Position numbers and translations under genes: made by a program | The notes under the pieces: model-generated | The model's database searches: none | The model's input: the letters and a program-made list of their open reading frames with translations, nothing else | Told to the model about the DNA's origin: nothing | Source: Sporosarcina luteola | GTDB lineage: Bacteria; Bacillota; Bacilli; Bacillales_A; Planococcaceae | DNA: 64,000 bases | Assembly: GCA_014204635.1 (NCBI GenBank) | Contig: JACHLS010000003.1 | Span: forward strand, 62,001 to 126,000 | Direction: 5' to 3' | In this document: piece after piece, positions 18,239 through 28,250 of the stretch | Position numbering within the stretch: the first letter of the stretch is position 1 | Layout: each line of letters begins with the position of its first letter

Positions 18239-18407
18239 TCATGCATTCGACAGTAAAAACAGTTTGTGAACAAATGATGAAATTTCGAAAAATGGCAAGA
18301 TAAGTATGCCATACACCATCAAAGACAAGCTACTGCTACTGTTTAAAATACATAATGAATTCCGTTAATTCATCTTATCAAGCATATCATACATGACGGG
18401 GAAAACG

Positions 18408-18857
18408 TCAAGCAGAGGCCCACTTTTCAGTAAACTTGGGCAAAACCTGCCGCAATTGATCTTCCAAGATCGTTTGCCGAAGCTGAATATCCATATGTTC
18501 TAACGGTATGGAAGGCAGCCAGATCACTTGTCCGTTATCAGCCGAGGACACCCACGCCGGATCGGTTGTCAAATAAAAAATATGCTTGAATGGCGATTCC
18601 TTAAAATCGTTTAGCAAATCATTTTTCATCTTTTCAATAGAAGTCGAAGCAGTATAGGAAAACGGAGGCGCAAACATCATCCGTCCCTTGAATTGCGTTT
18701 CGATCATGGACGCCAACAACATGGTAAATTCGGCTGTAGATCCACTCGTTTTCATCTTATCCAATGTCGGCTCCACCTTAATCAAAGGTATGACAAGTGT
18801 ATCGATGTATTCTTTTTGCTGCAAATATGTATCCATATCTTTTCCGGTCCAATTCAT
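18408..18857 (-). CDS. YpiF-like protein (DUF2487)
   Basis: Cytoplasmic protein of unknown function, 149 residues, without membrane segments. Recognisable family stretches include WTGKDMDTYLQQKEYIDTL and FYLTTDPAWVSS. GGGAGAG precedes the ATG at 18857. It sits between reoY and qcrA, as ypiF does in B. subtilis, and its own promoter is seen at 18911-18938; read-through into qcrABC is possible, as no terminator was found after it. Confidence 0.83.
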   Translation of the reverse strand: MNWTGKDMDTYLQQKEYIDTLVIPLIKVEPTLDKMKTSGSTAEFTMLLASMIETQFKGRMMFAPPFSYTASTSIEKMKNDLLNDFKESPFKHIFYLTTDPAWVSSADNGQVIWLPSIPLEHMDIQLRQTILEDQLRQVLPKFTEKWASA

Positions 18858-18910
18858 AGATTATCTCTCCCTCTAAAAATCATCCATGGCTCCATCATAA
18901 CATGATGATG

Positions 18911-18938
18911 AGTATATCGTCCTTCCCTAGGCAGCCAA
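18911..18938 (-). promoter_or_regulatory. Sigma-A promoter for ypiF
   Basis: TTGGCT, a 16-bp spacer and TATACT on the minus strand. It lies just after the terminator of the TPR-reoY transcript and 54 nt before the ypiF start. Confidence 0.55.
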
Positions 18939-18964
18939 GGATTGCTAAAGATGCCAAAAAGCCA

Positions 18965-18991
18965 AATGACCCCATCGGTGATGGGGTCATT
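18965..18991 (-). terminator. Terminator after reoY
   Basis: An 11-bp perfect stem (AATGACCCCAT / ATGGGGTCATT) with a 5-nt loop; it overlaps the last bases of the stop codon and is followed by TTGGCTTTTTGG on the minus strand. Confidence 0.75.
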
Positions 18992-19541
18992 ATTGTTTAG
19001 ATGTTTTCATTTCATTTAACATGGATGACAGGACGAGGAAACGTTCGCGATCATTCTCGTCAAGGGCTTCATCCACTCGTCGCATCAGTAATTCCAATGA
19101 CATCGTCGCAGCGCTTTCCTCCAACAGTTGTTCCGCTAATTTCCGATCGCGTTCACTCACTTGCAAATCGTCAGGCAGGTACGGATTTTCTTCCCGCACC
19201 ATCGCATATTGAGGGCACGCATGACTGTTTGGAAAGTTTAATTGAATATACATTTTTTCTTCCGGATGAAGACGTAAATCATGAAAAGACTTCTCCGCAT
19301 CCGCTGTCATCAAATTTCCTTTATAGAAACGAAACGGGATACTTTCAGAATTCGTCGTAGATATCACCATTGCTCTTGGACAATAGTGCGCCTCGTCTGT
19401 AAAGTGAACATTTTGAAGAAGCTGCTCATGGCTTAGAAGATAATTCAAAATCCAAACACATTCCCGGCGCTTTAATTTGTAGCGCTTAAGAAACCACCGT
19501 ACAAAATCCTTCTTGGCAGCGACAGGAATCATGGCTGTCAT
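18990..19541 (-). CDS. reoY: ReoY / YpiB family protein (UPF0302)
   Basis: Homologue of B. subtilis YpiB and Listeria ReoY, which help direct ClpCP degradation of MurA and so control peptidoglycan synthesis (established for Listeria; inferred here). Family hallmarks are FLKRYKLKRRECVWILNYL, YCPRAMVIS, IPFRFYKGNLMTADAEKSF and ENPYLPDDL. ATG 19541 is chosen because GGAGG lies 6 nt upstream. The upstream TPR gene stops at 19543, leaving one base between them, which implies coupled translation. ReoM itself is not in this window. Confidence 0.9.
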   Translation of the reverse strand: MTAMIPVAAKKDFVRWFLKRYKLKRRECVWILNYLLSHEQLLQNVHFTDEAHYCPRAMVISTTNSESIPFRFYKGNLMTADAEKSFHDLRLHPEEKMYIQLNFPNSHACPQYAMVREENPYLPDDLQVSERDRKLAEQLLEESAATMSLELLMRRVDEALDENDRERFLVLSSMLNEMKTSKQ

Positions 19542-19542
19542 A

Positions 19543-20823
19543 TCACACCTCCTCGTCATTTGACAATTCAAGAAATGCGGCCCATTCATCATTATGTTCA
19601 ATTGCTACTCGTTGCTTTACTATTTCGATGGCTTTGCTCCTATTCCCTTCTTCCAAAAGGAAATGGGCATACCGATCGAGAAAAATCGGATCTTCTTTCA
19701 TACCAGCATATGCCTCACTATAAGATACGTATGCATCTGCGAATTGTTCCTCCCGCTCCAAAGCATATGCTCTAAAGGCTGTTAAGATCGGCAAATCTGT
19801 TTGCACCTCATCTGATTCAGCCAGTAGTGAAAGCAGCTCCTCATTTTTTTCTTGCTCATTGTATAAAGAAGCCAATGCGATTAACGCATCAATATACTCA
19901 GGATCTAAAGCCAACGCTTCACTAAGATGGACTTCCGCTTCCGACGTCAACCCAAGTTTCAATGCCGACTTCCCAGCAGCCAATCTTAGTTCCTTATCAT
20001 ATTCATCTCTGGCTATTCCACGGACAAATAGCTCATATGCCTGTTGATCGTCTCCCATTCGGGCAAACGACTGACCTGCTAACATATACGCTGAAAAATA
20101 GTCCGGATCCAAATCAAGTATTTGTTCTACCAATTGGGTGGAACGCTTCGGCTGATCTGCTTGGAAATAAGCGAAGGCTGCCCCAAATAAATCATCTGGC
20201 GTCATGGATTCCTTCAACAGCAGTTCATAAAAGGGAATTGCTTCTTCATAAGCAGCACCCGCACTATATGTTTCGGCTAGCCTAGAAACGATTGGAATCC
20301 CTCCAATCTCCCCAATCCCCTCGTTATACAAACCGGAATAGAGGGTAGCAGCCTCTATATATCTTCCGGCATCCAACAACAATTCAGCGGATGCAAAACG
20401 GAGGACTGGTTCATCAGGCATGAGAGATAATGCTTCTTTCACTTTTATCAATGCGGTTTCAGACATACCGGACATTTGATAAAAATCAGCTAGGGACAAT
20501 AACGCTTGGACGTACTCCTCTTCTTCAGGTGTAATGGAAGTCAGAAGCAGCAATGCCTCGTCCTCTTCTCCTAATTCTAACAAAGTGCCTGCCCGGTCAA
20601 TCTTTAATTGCCCTTCGTCAGGCATGATTTGAAGTAATGCCTCGTATAATGAATCAGCGAGTTCCAAATACCCGTAATCCACCATTAGCCCGGCCAAATC
20701 ATAGAGACTTTCCGGTTCTCCAGTTCCATTGTGGAACTTTTTGATTAGCTGTTCAACCTGCATACGCAGATTCTCCAGATCTCCATCCCTGACTGCCTGT
20801 TCGAATTTCTCTAACTGACCCAT
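19543..20823 (-). CDS. Tetratricopeptide-repeat protein (YpiA-like)
   Basis: Cytoplasmic TPR scaffold of 426 residues, made almost entirely of helical repeats of about 34 residues (for example YLELADSLYEALLQIMPD, EAHLSEALALDPEYIDALIA and DYFSAYMLAGQSFARMGDD). It has no enzymatic motif. ATG 20823 follows AGGTGAAAAT; a longer reading frame upstream has no better start. Its position directly before reoY, coupled by one base, suggests a partner role in the same pathway, but no direct function is known to me. Confidence 0.87.
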   Translation of the reverse strand: MGQLEKFEQAVRDGDLENLRMQVEQLIKKFHNGTGEPESLYDLAGLMVDYGYLELADSLYEALLQIMPDEGQLKIDRAGTLLELGEEDEALLLLTSITPEEEEYVQALLSLADFYQMSGMSETALIKVKEALSLMPDEPVLRFASAELLLDAGRYIEAATLYSGLYNEGIGEIGGIPIVSRLAETYSAGAAYEEAIPFYELLLKESMTPDDLFGAAFAYFQADQPKRSTQLVEQILDLDPDYFSAYMLAGQSFARMGDDQQAYELFVRGIARDEYDKELRLAAGKSALKLGLTSEAEVHLSEALALDPEYIDALIALASLYNEQEKNEELLSLLAESDEVQTDLPILTAFRAYALEREEQFADAYVSYSEAYAGMKEDPIFLDRYAHFLLEEGNRSKAIEIVKQRVAIEHNDEWAAFLELSNDEEV

Positions 20824-20872
20824 ATTTTCACCTGTTCTTTCACTTTGTATACATGCGACAAATCGCACTTAA

Positions 20873-22171
20873 TTAGGAACGGTCTGTCAAGCGATATAAA
20901 TCATCAAAAAAGTTTGGGTAAGAAACAGCGATGCAAGAAGGATCTTCAATTCGGACCGGTCCGTCCGCGACAAGTGCTGCGATGGCAGACATCATGCCAA
21001 TACGGTGGTCGCCATAAGACTGGAGCGTAGCACCTGAAAGTTTGGTTGGCCCCATTATGATCATGCCATCCTCTGTCTCTTCGACTGAAGCTCCAAGTTT
21101 TTTTAGTTCTGAAGTCACAGCTGCTATCCGATCCGTTTCTTTCACGCGTAGTTCCTCCGCGTCTTTAATGACGGTCTTACCGATAGCTTGTGTCGCCATG
21201 AGAGCAATAATCGGTAATTCATCTATTAACCGTGGGATCATGTCGCCACCGATTTCTATACCATGGAGACTAGCGCTCTTCACATTAACTGTACCGTACG
21301 GTTCACCATTTTCCCCTTTTTGGTCGACAATTTCAACTGTGGCGCCCATTTGGTTCAGCACGTCTATCATTCCTGTCCGGGTCGGATTTAAACCGACTTT
21401 CACAAAAGACACTTCACTTTCCGGCACCATTGCAGCAGCTGCCATAAAAAAAGCAGCAGATGAGATATCACCCGGCACAATCACGTCACAGCTTTTTAAT
21501 TGTTGCTTGCCAGTTATGCGGATTTCATGATCGTTGATTATAACCTGTGCCCCAAATTGACGGAGCATTCTTTCTGTATGATCGCGGGAGCCAGCCATTT
21601 CTATGATTGATGTTTCCCCTTCTGCCTGCAGCGCTCCAAAAAGAATGCCCGATTTTACTTGAGCGCTTGCAATCGGCATTTCATAGTCGATGCACTTCAA
21701 TTGACGACCGGCGATTGTCAAAGGCAAGCGATCTGCATCTCCTTCACCTGTGATGCAGGCTCCCATCTTTTCCAATGGCCCGATCACTCTTCTCATCGGG
21801 CGCTTTGATAAATAAGAGTCCCCTGTCAAAACTGACTCCACGTTGGACCCTGCCAATATGCCTAACATGAGGCGTGCCGTCGTACCGGAGTTTCCTGCAT
21901 AAAGTGGGCCATCAGGTGATTTCCAGCCTTCAATGCCAGGACTGTCGATGGCTACCTGATCTCCCTTTCTTTCGATGGCAACCCCTAATTTTCGGAAGAT
22001 ATCAATCGTGCACAGACAGTCTTCCCCTGGTAGAAATCCAGAAATATTTGTTTTGCCAGTTGCAATCGACCCTAACATAACTGCCCGGTGGGAAATTGAT
22101 TTATCTCCTGGCACCTTCAACTCTCCGCGTAATACCGGCTTGCTGAACTCTACTGTTTTCGTCTCCATCAT
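20873..22171 (-). CDS. aroA: 3-phosphoshikimate 1-carboxyvinyltransferase (EPSP synthase)
   Basis: Makes EPSP from shikimate-3-phosphate and PEP. Seen motifs: LKVPGDKSISHRAVMLGSIA (substrate lysine), AGNSGTTARLMLGIL, RPMRRVIGPL, SAQVKSGILFGALQ, and ELRVKETDRI and GDHRIGM near the C terminus. The pattern resembles the class II (Bacillus/Agrobacterium-like) enzymes, judged from memory. Two ATG codons (22171, 22168) follow GGGGGCGTC, and either could serve; a TTG at 22189 overlaps tyrA and lies before the ribosome binding site. Last gene of the aromatic cluster. Confidence 0.95.
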   Translation of the reverse strand: MMETKTVEFSKPVLRGELKVPGDKSISHRAVMLGSIATGKTNISGFLPGEDCLCTIDIFRKLGVAIERKGDQVAIDSPGIEGWKSPDGPLYAGNSGTTARLMLGILAGSNVESVLTGDSYLSKRPMRRVIGPLEKMGACITGEGDADRLPLTIAGRQLKCIDYEMPIASAQVKSGILFGALQAEGETSIIEMAGSRDHTERMLRQFGAQVIINDHEIRITGKQQLKSCDVIVPGDISSAAFFMAAAAMVPESEVSFVKVGLNPTRTGMIDVLNQMGATVEIVDQKGENGEPYGTVNVKSASLHGIEIGGDMIPRLIDELPIIALMATQAIGKTVIKDAEELRVKETDRIAAVTSELKKLGASVEETEDGMIIMGPTKLSGATLQSYGDHRIGMMSAIAALVADGPVRIEDPSCIAVSYPNFFDDLYRLTDRS

Positions 22172-22185
22172 GACGCCCCCATTTT

Positions 22186-23298
22186 TCAAATGATATGCAT
22201 GCTATAGTCAGTTGCTTTAGAAAGTACTTGTCTCGCTCTCTTTCGATCCTCGGCAGTTTGGAAACTGATGACTAGAATACCGTAAACATCTGTCCGTGTC
22301 TCTACAATCCGTATATTGGTCAAGCTAATCCGCTCATCCGCAAGTATTTTAGTGATCTCCGAAATGACGCCTGGATGATCCGGTACATCAATATGGAGAT
22401 CGAACGGCATATATAATGCACCTTGGACCGCACCTTCCGTTGTCGAAGGCAGATGATCCCTGTATTCTTTCGCTTCTGCAAAAAAATGAAAAATCTTTTC
22501 AGGTTCATTGGAATTGAGCATGGATCGGACATTTTCCATTTCCTGCATCCAGCCATCAAGCTGTCTGATGAGCTCATCTCTGTTCTGAATGGTGATATCT
22601 CGCCACATAATTGGATCTGCGGATGCAATTCTCGTCAAGTCCCGGAATCCACCTGCGGCCAAGTTCTTGACAAAAGGCTGGCCTGCCTCCTGCTTAGCCA
22701 GCAACCCGACCATCGAAGAGGCTACAATATGCGGGAAATGGCTGACGATTGCTGTCATCCTGTCATGCTGTACCGCTTCCAGCACAACGACTTTGCCTTT
22801 CGTCGGAGCGAGAAGACTCTTTAATGATTCTATTTTGTCGAATGCGGTATTGTCTTTAGGAGTTAATATATAATAAGCATTTTCAAATAAATGAGCTTTG
22901 GCTGCACTTACACCGCTTTTGTGTGATCCGGCCATTGGATGGCCTCCGATGACGTCGATCCCTCTCTCAACCAGACTTTCCGCAGCTTGCATGATTGGAA
23001 ACTTTGTACTTCCGGTATCTGTAATGATAACGCCACTTTGGAAATTCCAATGGACCGCTTCCTTTAGTAACGCAACGGTTGTGTTGACCGGCGTTGCGAA
23101 AAAGACAAAATCCGCTTTTTCGCAAGCGGACTCAGCAGATGGCGCAATTGTATCGATAATTCCCCTACGGTAAGCCTCATCTGCGGTTTTATACGACTGG
23201 TCAAAACCAGTGACTGTGATGTCCGGGTTTCGTTTTAATGCCAATCCGAGAGAACCTCCGATAAGGCCTAACCCGATAATTGCCACCTTACGCTTCAT
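22186..23298 (-). CDS. tyrA: Prephenate dehydrogenase with C-terminal ACT domain
   Basis: Oxidatively decarboxylates prephenate to 4-hydroxyphenylpyruvate for tyrosine. The NAD-binding site IIGLGLIGGSLGLALKR is at the N terminus. The central part shows DTGSTKFPI, GGHPMAGSHKSG and HFPHIVASSMV. An ACT domain at about 295-370 (LHIDVPDHPGVISEITKIL) suggests feedback control by an amino acid. ATG 23298 has AAAGGTGG upstream; an in-frame upstream extension into hisC lacks a site. It overlaps the end of hisC by 11 nt. Confidence 0.95.
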   Translation of the reverse strand: MKRKVAIIGLGLIGGSLGLALKRNPDITVTGFDQSYKTADEAYRRGIIDTIAPSAESACEKADFVFFATPVNTTVALLKEAVHWNFQSGVIITDTGSTKFPIMQAAESLVERGIDVIGGHPMAGSHKSGVSAAKAHLFENAYYILTPKDNTAFDKIESLKSLLAPTKGKVVVLEAVQHDRMTAIVSHFPHIVASSMVGLLAKQEAGQPFVKNLAAGGFRDLTRIASADPIMWRDITIQNRDELIRQLDGWMQEMENVRSMLNSNEPEKIFHFFAEAKEYRDHLPSTTEGAVQGALYMPFDLHIDVPDHPGVISEITKILADERISLTNIRIVETRTDVYGILVISFQTAEDRKRARQVLSKATDYSMHII

Positions 23299-24391
23299 GG
23301 GAACCACCTTTTTGCAAAAGCTCTTCGAATGCAGCAAAAAAGCCGTCATTTTGTTCTTCTGTACCTATGGTCACCCTAATATATCCCGGTGTGCCCAATG
23401 CATTCCCGCTTCGCACAATATAACCTTGCCGCAAAAGGAATTCAGACGCTTCATCTGCATCTGTCGGAACTTGAATCAACACAAAATTCGTTTGGGAATC
23501 AAACATATGAAGACCATGGCGAACTGCCAGCTCTTGGAAACGAACTCTTTGCTGATCATTTAACGAACGGCATGTTTCAATGAAGCCATTATCCATGACA
23601 GCCACCTCTGCTACCGCAACTGCCAAAGAGTTATTATTGAAAGGATTCCGCACTTTATTTAACGGAGTTACGACTGCAGGATCAGCAACACCATAGCCGA
23701 GCCGCATGGACGCCAAGCCATATGCTTTCGAAAAGGTGCGTAACACGATTATATTTTTAAATTGCTTAAGCAAAGAGATGGAATCAACATGTTGTTCATC
23801 GGTAATATACTCGAAATAGGCCTCATCTAAAACAACAAGTACATCCTCGGGCACTTTGTTCAAGAACTTTATAATCTCTCCTACAGGCGTTAAGTTTCCA
23901 GTCGGGTTGTTTGGATTACAAATCCAGATGACCGCAGTATCTTTGGTAATGGAATCCAAAAAAGCCTCCAAATCATGAAAGCCATCTACTAATGGTATTT
24001 CTGTTATGGCAGCCCCTTCAATTTTTGCGTTATGGGCATACTGAGGAAATGTCGGTGTGGCCATGATTGTATGTTTTCCTTCGTCTAGCAAAGCGCGACA
24101 AATAATAGTGATGATTTCATCCGAACCATTGCCGAACAGGATTGCTTCTTCGGAGACCCCATGTTTTTCCGCTAATTTTTTCCGCAGGCGGCTGGAATGG
24201 CCATCAGGGTAGATTTCATACTGCAGTGGGTTCTTATTCAAATAATCCAGTACATCTTGTGAAGTGCCATATGGATTTTCATTGGACGCCAATTTTACTA
24301 TATCAGTCAGTCCATATGTACGTTTTACTTCTTCAATCGATTTTCCCGGTTTATACGGTTTCATCTCTTCCAATGCTGTTTTCCACTTCAT
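23288..24391 (-). CDS. hisC: Histidinol-phosphate / aromatic aminotransferase
   Basis: PLP aminotransferase that acts in histidine synthesis and, in Bacillus, also makes phenylalanine and tyrosine from their keto acids, which explains its place beside tyrA. Seen: LASNENPYGTS, GNGSDEIITII, NPNNPTGNL, VLDEAYFEY and the PLP lysine in TFSKAYGLASMRLGYG. It has 367 residues, and CGGAGGG precedes the ATG at 24391. Only 14 nt separate it from aroH, where B. subtilis has the six trp genes. Confidence 0.94.
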   Translation of the reverse strand: MKWKTALEEMKPYKPGKSIEEVKRTYGLTDIVKLASNENPYGTSQDVLDYLNKNPLQYEIYPDGHSSRLRKKLAEKHGVSEEAILFGNGSDEIITIICRALLDEGKHTIMATPTFPQYAHNAKIEGAAITEIPLVDGFHDLEAFLDSITKDTAVIWICNPNNPTGNLTPVGEIIKFLNKVPEDVLVVLDEAYFEYITDEQHVDSISLLKQFKNIIVLRTFSKAYGLASMRLGYGVADPAVVTPLNKVRNPFNNNSLAVAVAEVAVMDNGFIETCRSLNDQQRVRFQELAVRHGLHMFDSQTNFVLIQVPTDADEASEFLLRQGYIVRSGNALGTPGYIRVTIGTEEQNDGFFAAFEELLQKGGSHEA

Positions 24392-24405
24392 ATGTATCCC
24401 TCCGA

Positions 24406-24774
24406 TTAGTTTGTCTGTAAATCAGGACGAAGTTTAATTGCCTCATTATGGTAAATATGGCGAATATCTTTTTGTGCGGTTTTCAAATTGACATGCATTA
24501 ATATTCGAATACATTGTGGCAATGAACCTGGAACATCCATCTCATGAGTGCACATAACAGGTACATACTTCCACCCCTCTAAAGACCGGACCGCTTTAGC
24601 GGGGAACACTGACTTAATATCCGGTGTTGTTGACACAATAACAGATACAATCTCCTCCGGGGAAAATTGGTTTGCATTTGCCATTTCTAAAGCAAGTGCT
24701 TCTGTTGCTTCCAATATCGCTTCCACATCATCACAATGAACTGTTGTCGCTCCTCTGATTCCTCTAACCGTCAT
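24406..24774 (-). CDS. aroH: Chorismate mutase, AroH class
   Basis: Monofunctional chorismate mutase, 122 residues, converting chorismate to prephenate. Family residues are present in TVRGIRGATTV (catalytic Arg), TTPDIKSVFPAKAVR and MDVPGSLPQCIRILMHVN. It overlaps the end of aroB by 11 nt and precedes hisC by 14 nt. Chorismate to prephenate to tyrosine is therefore fully encoded in this cluster. Confidence 0.96.
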   Translation of the reverse strand: MTVRGIRGATTVHCDDVEAILEATEALALEMANANQFSPEEIVSVIVSTTPDIKSVFPAKAVRSLEGWKYVPVMCTHEMDVPGSLPQCIRILMHVNLKTAQKDIRHIYHNEAIKLRPDLQTN

Positions 24775-25873
24775 TCCTGTCTGCCCCCGTTCTATTCTTT
24801 AACTCTTCAAACACAATTTTGCATTCTTCCTCCGACACCGATTTGACATAGGGATGGCCGATCTCTTGTAATAGGACAAAGTTCAAATCACCGTAAGTTG
24901 ATTTTTTATCTTTTTTCATATAGTCCAGGAAACTGCCAAACGAATTTTCATGAATCGGTTTAAACGTATAGCTGCAGCGTTGCGCAAATCCGATTAATCG
25001 ATCAGCCAATCCAATCGGCTGTAATCCATGACGTTCACTTAAGATCAGGCTAAACGCCATCCCGATCATGACACATTCACCATGGCTCAACCCGCCAAAG
25101 CCGCATACAGCCTCTACGCCGTGACCGAAAGTATGCCCAAAGTTCAGGAACTTTCTAGATGAATGTTCAAATTGGTCTTCCTCTACAATCTTCGCCTTCA
25201 CTTGAATCCCTTTGATTAATTCCACAGAAAGCCATTCTACGGAAGGTGACACAAACTGTTTGTTGTCCAACAGTTCTTCCGACCATGCACCATCAGAAAT
25301 GAGAGCGTGTTTCAATAATTCTGCCATGCCGGATCGGATTTCCCGCGGAGGCAAGGTTTCAAGTATGGGCGTGTGGAACAAAACGGCGGCCGGCTGATGG
25401 AAAGAACCGACCATGTTTTTTCCCTCCGGCATATTAATGGCCGTTTTTCCGCCGACCGCACTGTCATGAGCCAAAATAGTTGTCGGACATTGGATATACG
25501 CAATTCCCCTCATGAAAGTAGCAGCAACAAAACCGGTCAAGTCTCCGCATGCCCCCCCTCCAAACGCAAGGAGCAAAGAATTCCTTGTAAAGTGGTTTTG
25601 CAACAGGAAGCTATGGCAGTCGAAAAAGACGGATGAAGTCTTACATGCCTCTCCCGGAGGAACGACTTTAACAAAGAATTTGACTCCTAGTGTTTGAATC
25701 GCATTTGTTAGTTTGTCCAAATGGAGGTCCGCCACTTTCTCATCTGCGATAATGCAGATTTGATCGGCTTTTTTCAATTGATCACCATATACTGTTGTCA
25801 ATAGGTCATATGCTTGATCGCCGATATGAACGTCATATTCATGTTCAGGAATTTTAACTGTTAATTTCGCCAT
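24764..25873 (-). CDS. aroB: 3-dehydroquinate synthase
   Basis: Cyclises DAHP to 3-dehydroquinate using NAD and a divalent metal. Motifs seen: AFGGGACGDLTGFVAATFMRG, PTTILAHDSAVGGKTAIN, GMAELLKHALI, and the metal histidines in NFGHTFGHGVEA and LSHGECVMIGM. At 369 residues it is normal. AAAGGGG precedes the ATG, one base after the aroC stop, so it is coupled to aroC. Confidence 0.96.
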   Translation of the reverse strand: MAKLTVKIPEHEYDVHIGDQAYDLLTTVYGDQLKKADQICIIADEKVADLHLDKLTNAIQTLGVKFFVKVVPPGEACKTSSVFFDCHSFLLQNHFTRNSLLLAFGGGACGDLTGFVAATFMRGIAYIQCPTTILAHDSAVGGKTAINMPEGKNMVGSFHQPAAVLFHTPILETLPPREIRSGMAELLKHALISDGAWSEELLDNKQFVSPSVEWLSVELIKGIQVKAKIVEEDQFEHSSRKFLNFGHTFGHGVEAVCGFGGLSHGECVMIGMAFSLILSERHGLQPIGLADRLIGFAQRCSYTFKPIHENSFGSFLDYMKKDKKSTYGDLNFVLLQEIGHPYVKSVSEEECKIVFEELKNRTGADRNDG

Positions 25874-25874
25874 C

Positions 25875-27062
25875 TTAAAACCCCTTTACATATTCTCTGT
25901 AATCATCCAATTCTTTTTTCAGACCTTCCATTGTAAATGAACGGAACTCTTCCATAATCGCCTTGGCTAATTCTGTTGCAATGACATGCTCCGCTACAAC
26001 CGATGCTGCTGGCACTGCGCAAGGATCGGAACGCTCTATAGTCGCGACAAATGGTTCTTTCGTTTCAATATCCACACTTTCAAGAGGTTTGTATAAGGTA
26101 GGAATCGGCTTCATCACACCTCTGATTACAATCGGCATGCCAGTAGACATTCCACCTTCCAAGCCGCCAAGACGGTTGGATTTACGGTAGTAGCCCACTT
26201 CCTCGCTCCAAGCAATTTCATCATGCACTTCACTACCCGGGATTTTTGCCATTTCGAAACCGAGACCGATTTCAACTCCTTTGAATGCATTGATGCTCAT
26301 CATAGCCCCGGCAAGTTTACCATCCAACTTCCGGTCAAATTGCACATAGCTTCCGATTCCAGGAGGACATCCTTCGATGATGACCTCAACGACGCCGCCC
26401 AACGTATCTCCGCGTTCTTTTATGGCATCGATTGCTTCTACCATTTTAGTGGACGCGATTGGATCTGCACAGTAGACTGGATCGTTTTCGACGATTTCCC
26501 GAAGCTTCTCAGGAGATAGGTCTGCATATGATGTTGGATCGGTGGACACTCCCCCGATTTCCGTCACATGCGACACAGTGTGTATGCCGAGTTCTTTTAA
26601 AAACTGTTTCGCCACCGCGCCGACTGCGACACGCATCGTCGTTTCGCGTGCGGAGGAGCGCTCTAAAACATTGCGCAAGTCACGATGTCCATATTTCATA
26701 CCGCCGACCAAATCCGCATGACCGGGACGCGGCCGAGTGATACGGCGTTTGATATCTTTTGGGTCCACATCATCCGGCAAAGGCTCGATGCCCATAATAC
26801 CGGTCCAATGCTTCCAATCATCATTCACCACTGTCAATGTAACAGGTGAACCAATCGTCTTTCCATGACGCACACCTGAAGAAATGACAACCTGGTCCTT
26901 CTCTATTTGCATTCTACGGCCGCGGCCATGACCGCCTTGCCGCCTCTTCAGTTCTTTATTGATCATCTCTTCGTGCAGCTCCATCTGTGCAGGAAGCCCT
27001 TCAATAATAGCGGTAAGTTGTGGACCGTGTGATTCACCAGCAGTAAAAAATCTCATTTCCAT
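25875..27062 (-). CDS. aroC: Chorismate synthase
   Basis: Eliminates phosphate from EPSP to give chorismate, using reduced FMN. Motifs: [16 protein letters not shown] at the N terminus, [36 protein letters not shown], and the FMN-binding [15 protein letters not shown] region. At 395 residues it is full length. GAGGAGG precedes two close ATG codons (27062 and 27056); the first is used here. First gene of the aromatic cluster, called aroF in B. subtilis. Confidence 0.95.
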   Translation of the reverse strand: MEMRFFTAGESHGPQLTAIIEGLPAQMELHEEMINKELKRRQGGHGRGRRMQIEKDQVVISSGVRHGKTIGSPVTLTVVNDDWKHWTGIMGIEPLPDDVDPKDIKRRITRPRPGHADLVGGMKYGHRDLRNVLERSSARETTMRVAVGAVAKQFLKELGIHTVSHVTEIGGVSTDPTSYADLSPEKLREIVENDPVYCADPIASTKMVEAIDAIKERGDTLGGVVEVIIEGCPPGIGSYVQFDRKLDGKLAGAMMSINAFKGVEIGLGFEMAKIPGSEVHDEIAWSEEVGYYRKSNRLGGLEGGMSTGMPIVIRGVMKPIPTLYKPLESVDIETKEPFVATIERSDPCAVPAASVVAEHVIATELAKAIMEEFRSFTMEGLKKELDDYREYVKGF

Positions 27063-27105
27063 TTTCCTCCTCAGCTATTCTAATCTCTGGATGACGTAGT
27101 ATCCG

Positions 27106-27114
27106 TTTATAGCA
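27106..27114 (-). promoter_or_regulatory. Possible extended -10 promoter for the aro cluster
   Basis: TGCTATAAA on the minus strand lies about 50 nt upstream of aroC and just after the cheR terminator. No good -35 is paired with it. It is offered because the terminator implies that a promoter is needed here. Confidence 0.35.
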
Positions 27115-27153
27115 CTTTACCAAACGAAAGGTTTTTTGACTATAGGCTATTAT

Positions 27154-27180
27154 AAAAAAATATCCGGATGGATCCGGATA
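27154..27180 (-). terminator. Terminator after cheR
   Basis: Stem TATCCGGA / TCCGGATA with a 4-nt loop and seven T residues on the minus strand, 35 nt after the cheR stop. It should separate cheR from aroC. Confidence 0.8.
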
Positions 27181-27214
27181 GGATGAGTTTTTTAAAGGAG
27201 CGCTAGGCAATCCT

Positions 27215-28012
<798 letters not shown>

Positions 28013-28014
28013 CT

Positions 28015-28043
28015 ATTATAACGAAAAAAACAGCAGATATGTA
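28015..28043 (-). promoter_or_regulatory. Candidate promoter for cheR
   Basis: A perfect TATAAT (28015-28020 on the minus strand) with 17-bp spacing to TACATA, a weak -35. It lies 30 nt upstream of the cheR start and would make cheR independent of the ndk operon. Confidence 0.5.
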
Positions 28044-28145
28044 GCAAATATTATTTATTTTATTGAAATGTTAGCGCATGTGTCTAAACTTTAAACAGCC
28101 TGCTCCTATGAAATAGGAGCGTTGATACGGAGAAGGTGCGTGAAA

Positions 28146-28250
28146 ATGGATAAGGAGGCAAGTGAGAAGACTTGTGGTAAAACGGTGTGTATCTGGATGA
28201 ACGGCATTATTTATGGTTGTACGACAGATAAGTCTGAGGAGCGCCAGTAA
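28146..28250 (+). CDS. Possible 34-residue small protein leading into the repeat array
   Basis: A short plus-strand frame starts at ATG 28146 behind GGAGAAGGTGCG and ends at a TAA at 28248, inside the first clear repeat unit. The product (starting MDKEASEKTCGKTVCIW) has three cysteines and no recognisable family. Its last third is encoded by degenerate copies of the 20-bp repeat, so it may be an accident. A weak TTGAAA-16-TAAACT pair near 28054 could drive it, and a perfect 8-bp hairpin lies at 28102-28120. Low confidence. Confidence 0.25.
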   Translation: MDKEASEKTCGKTVCIWMNGIIYGCTTDKSEERQ

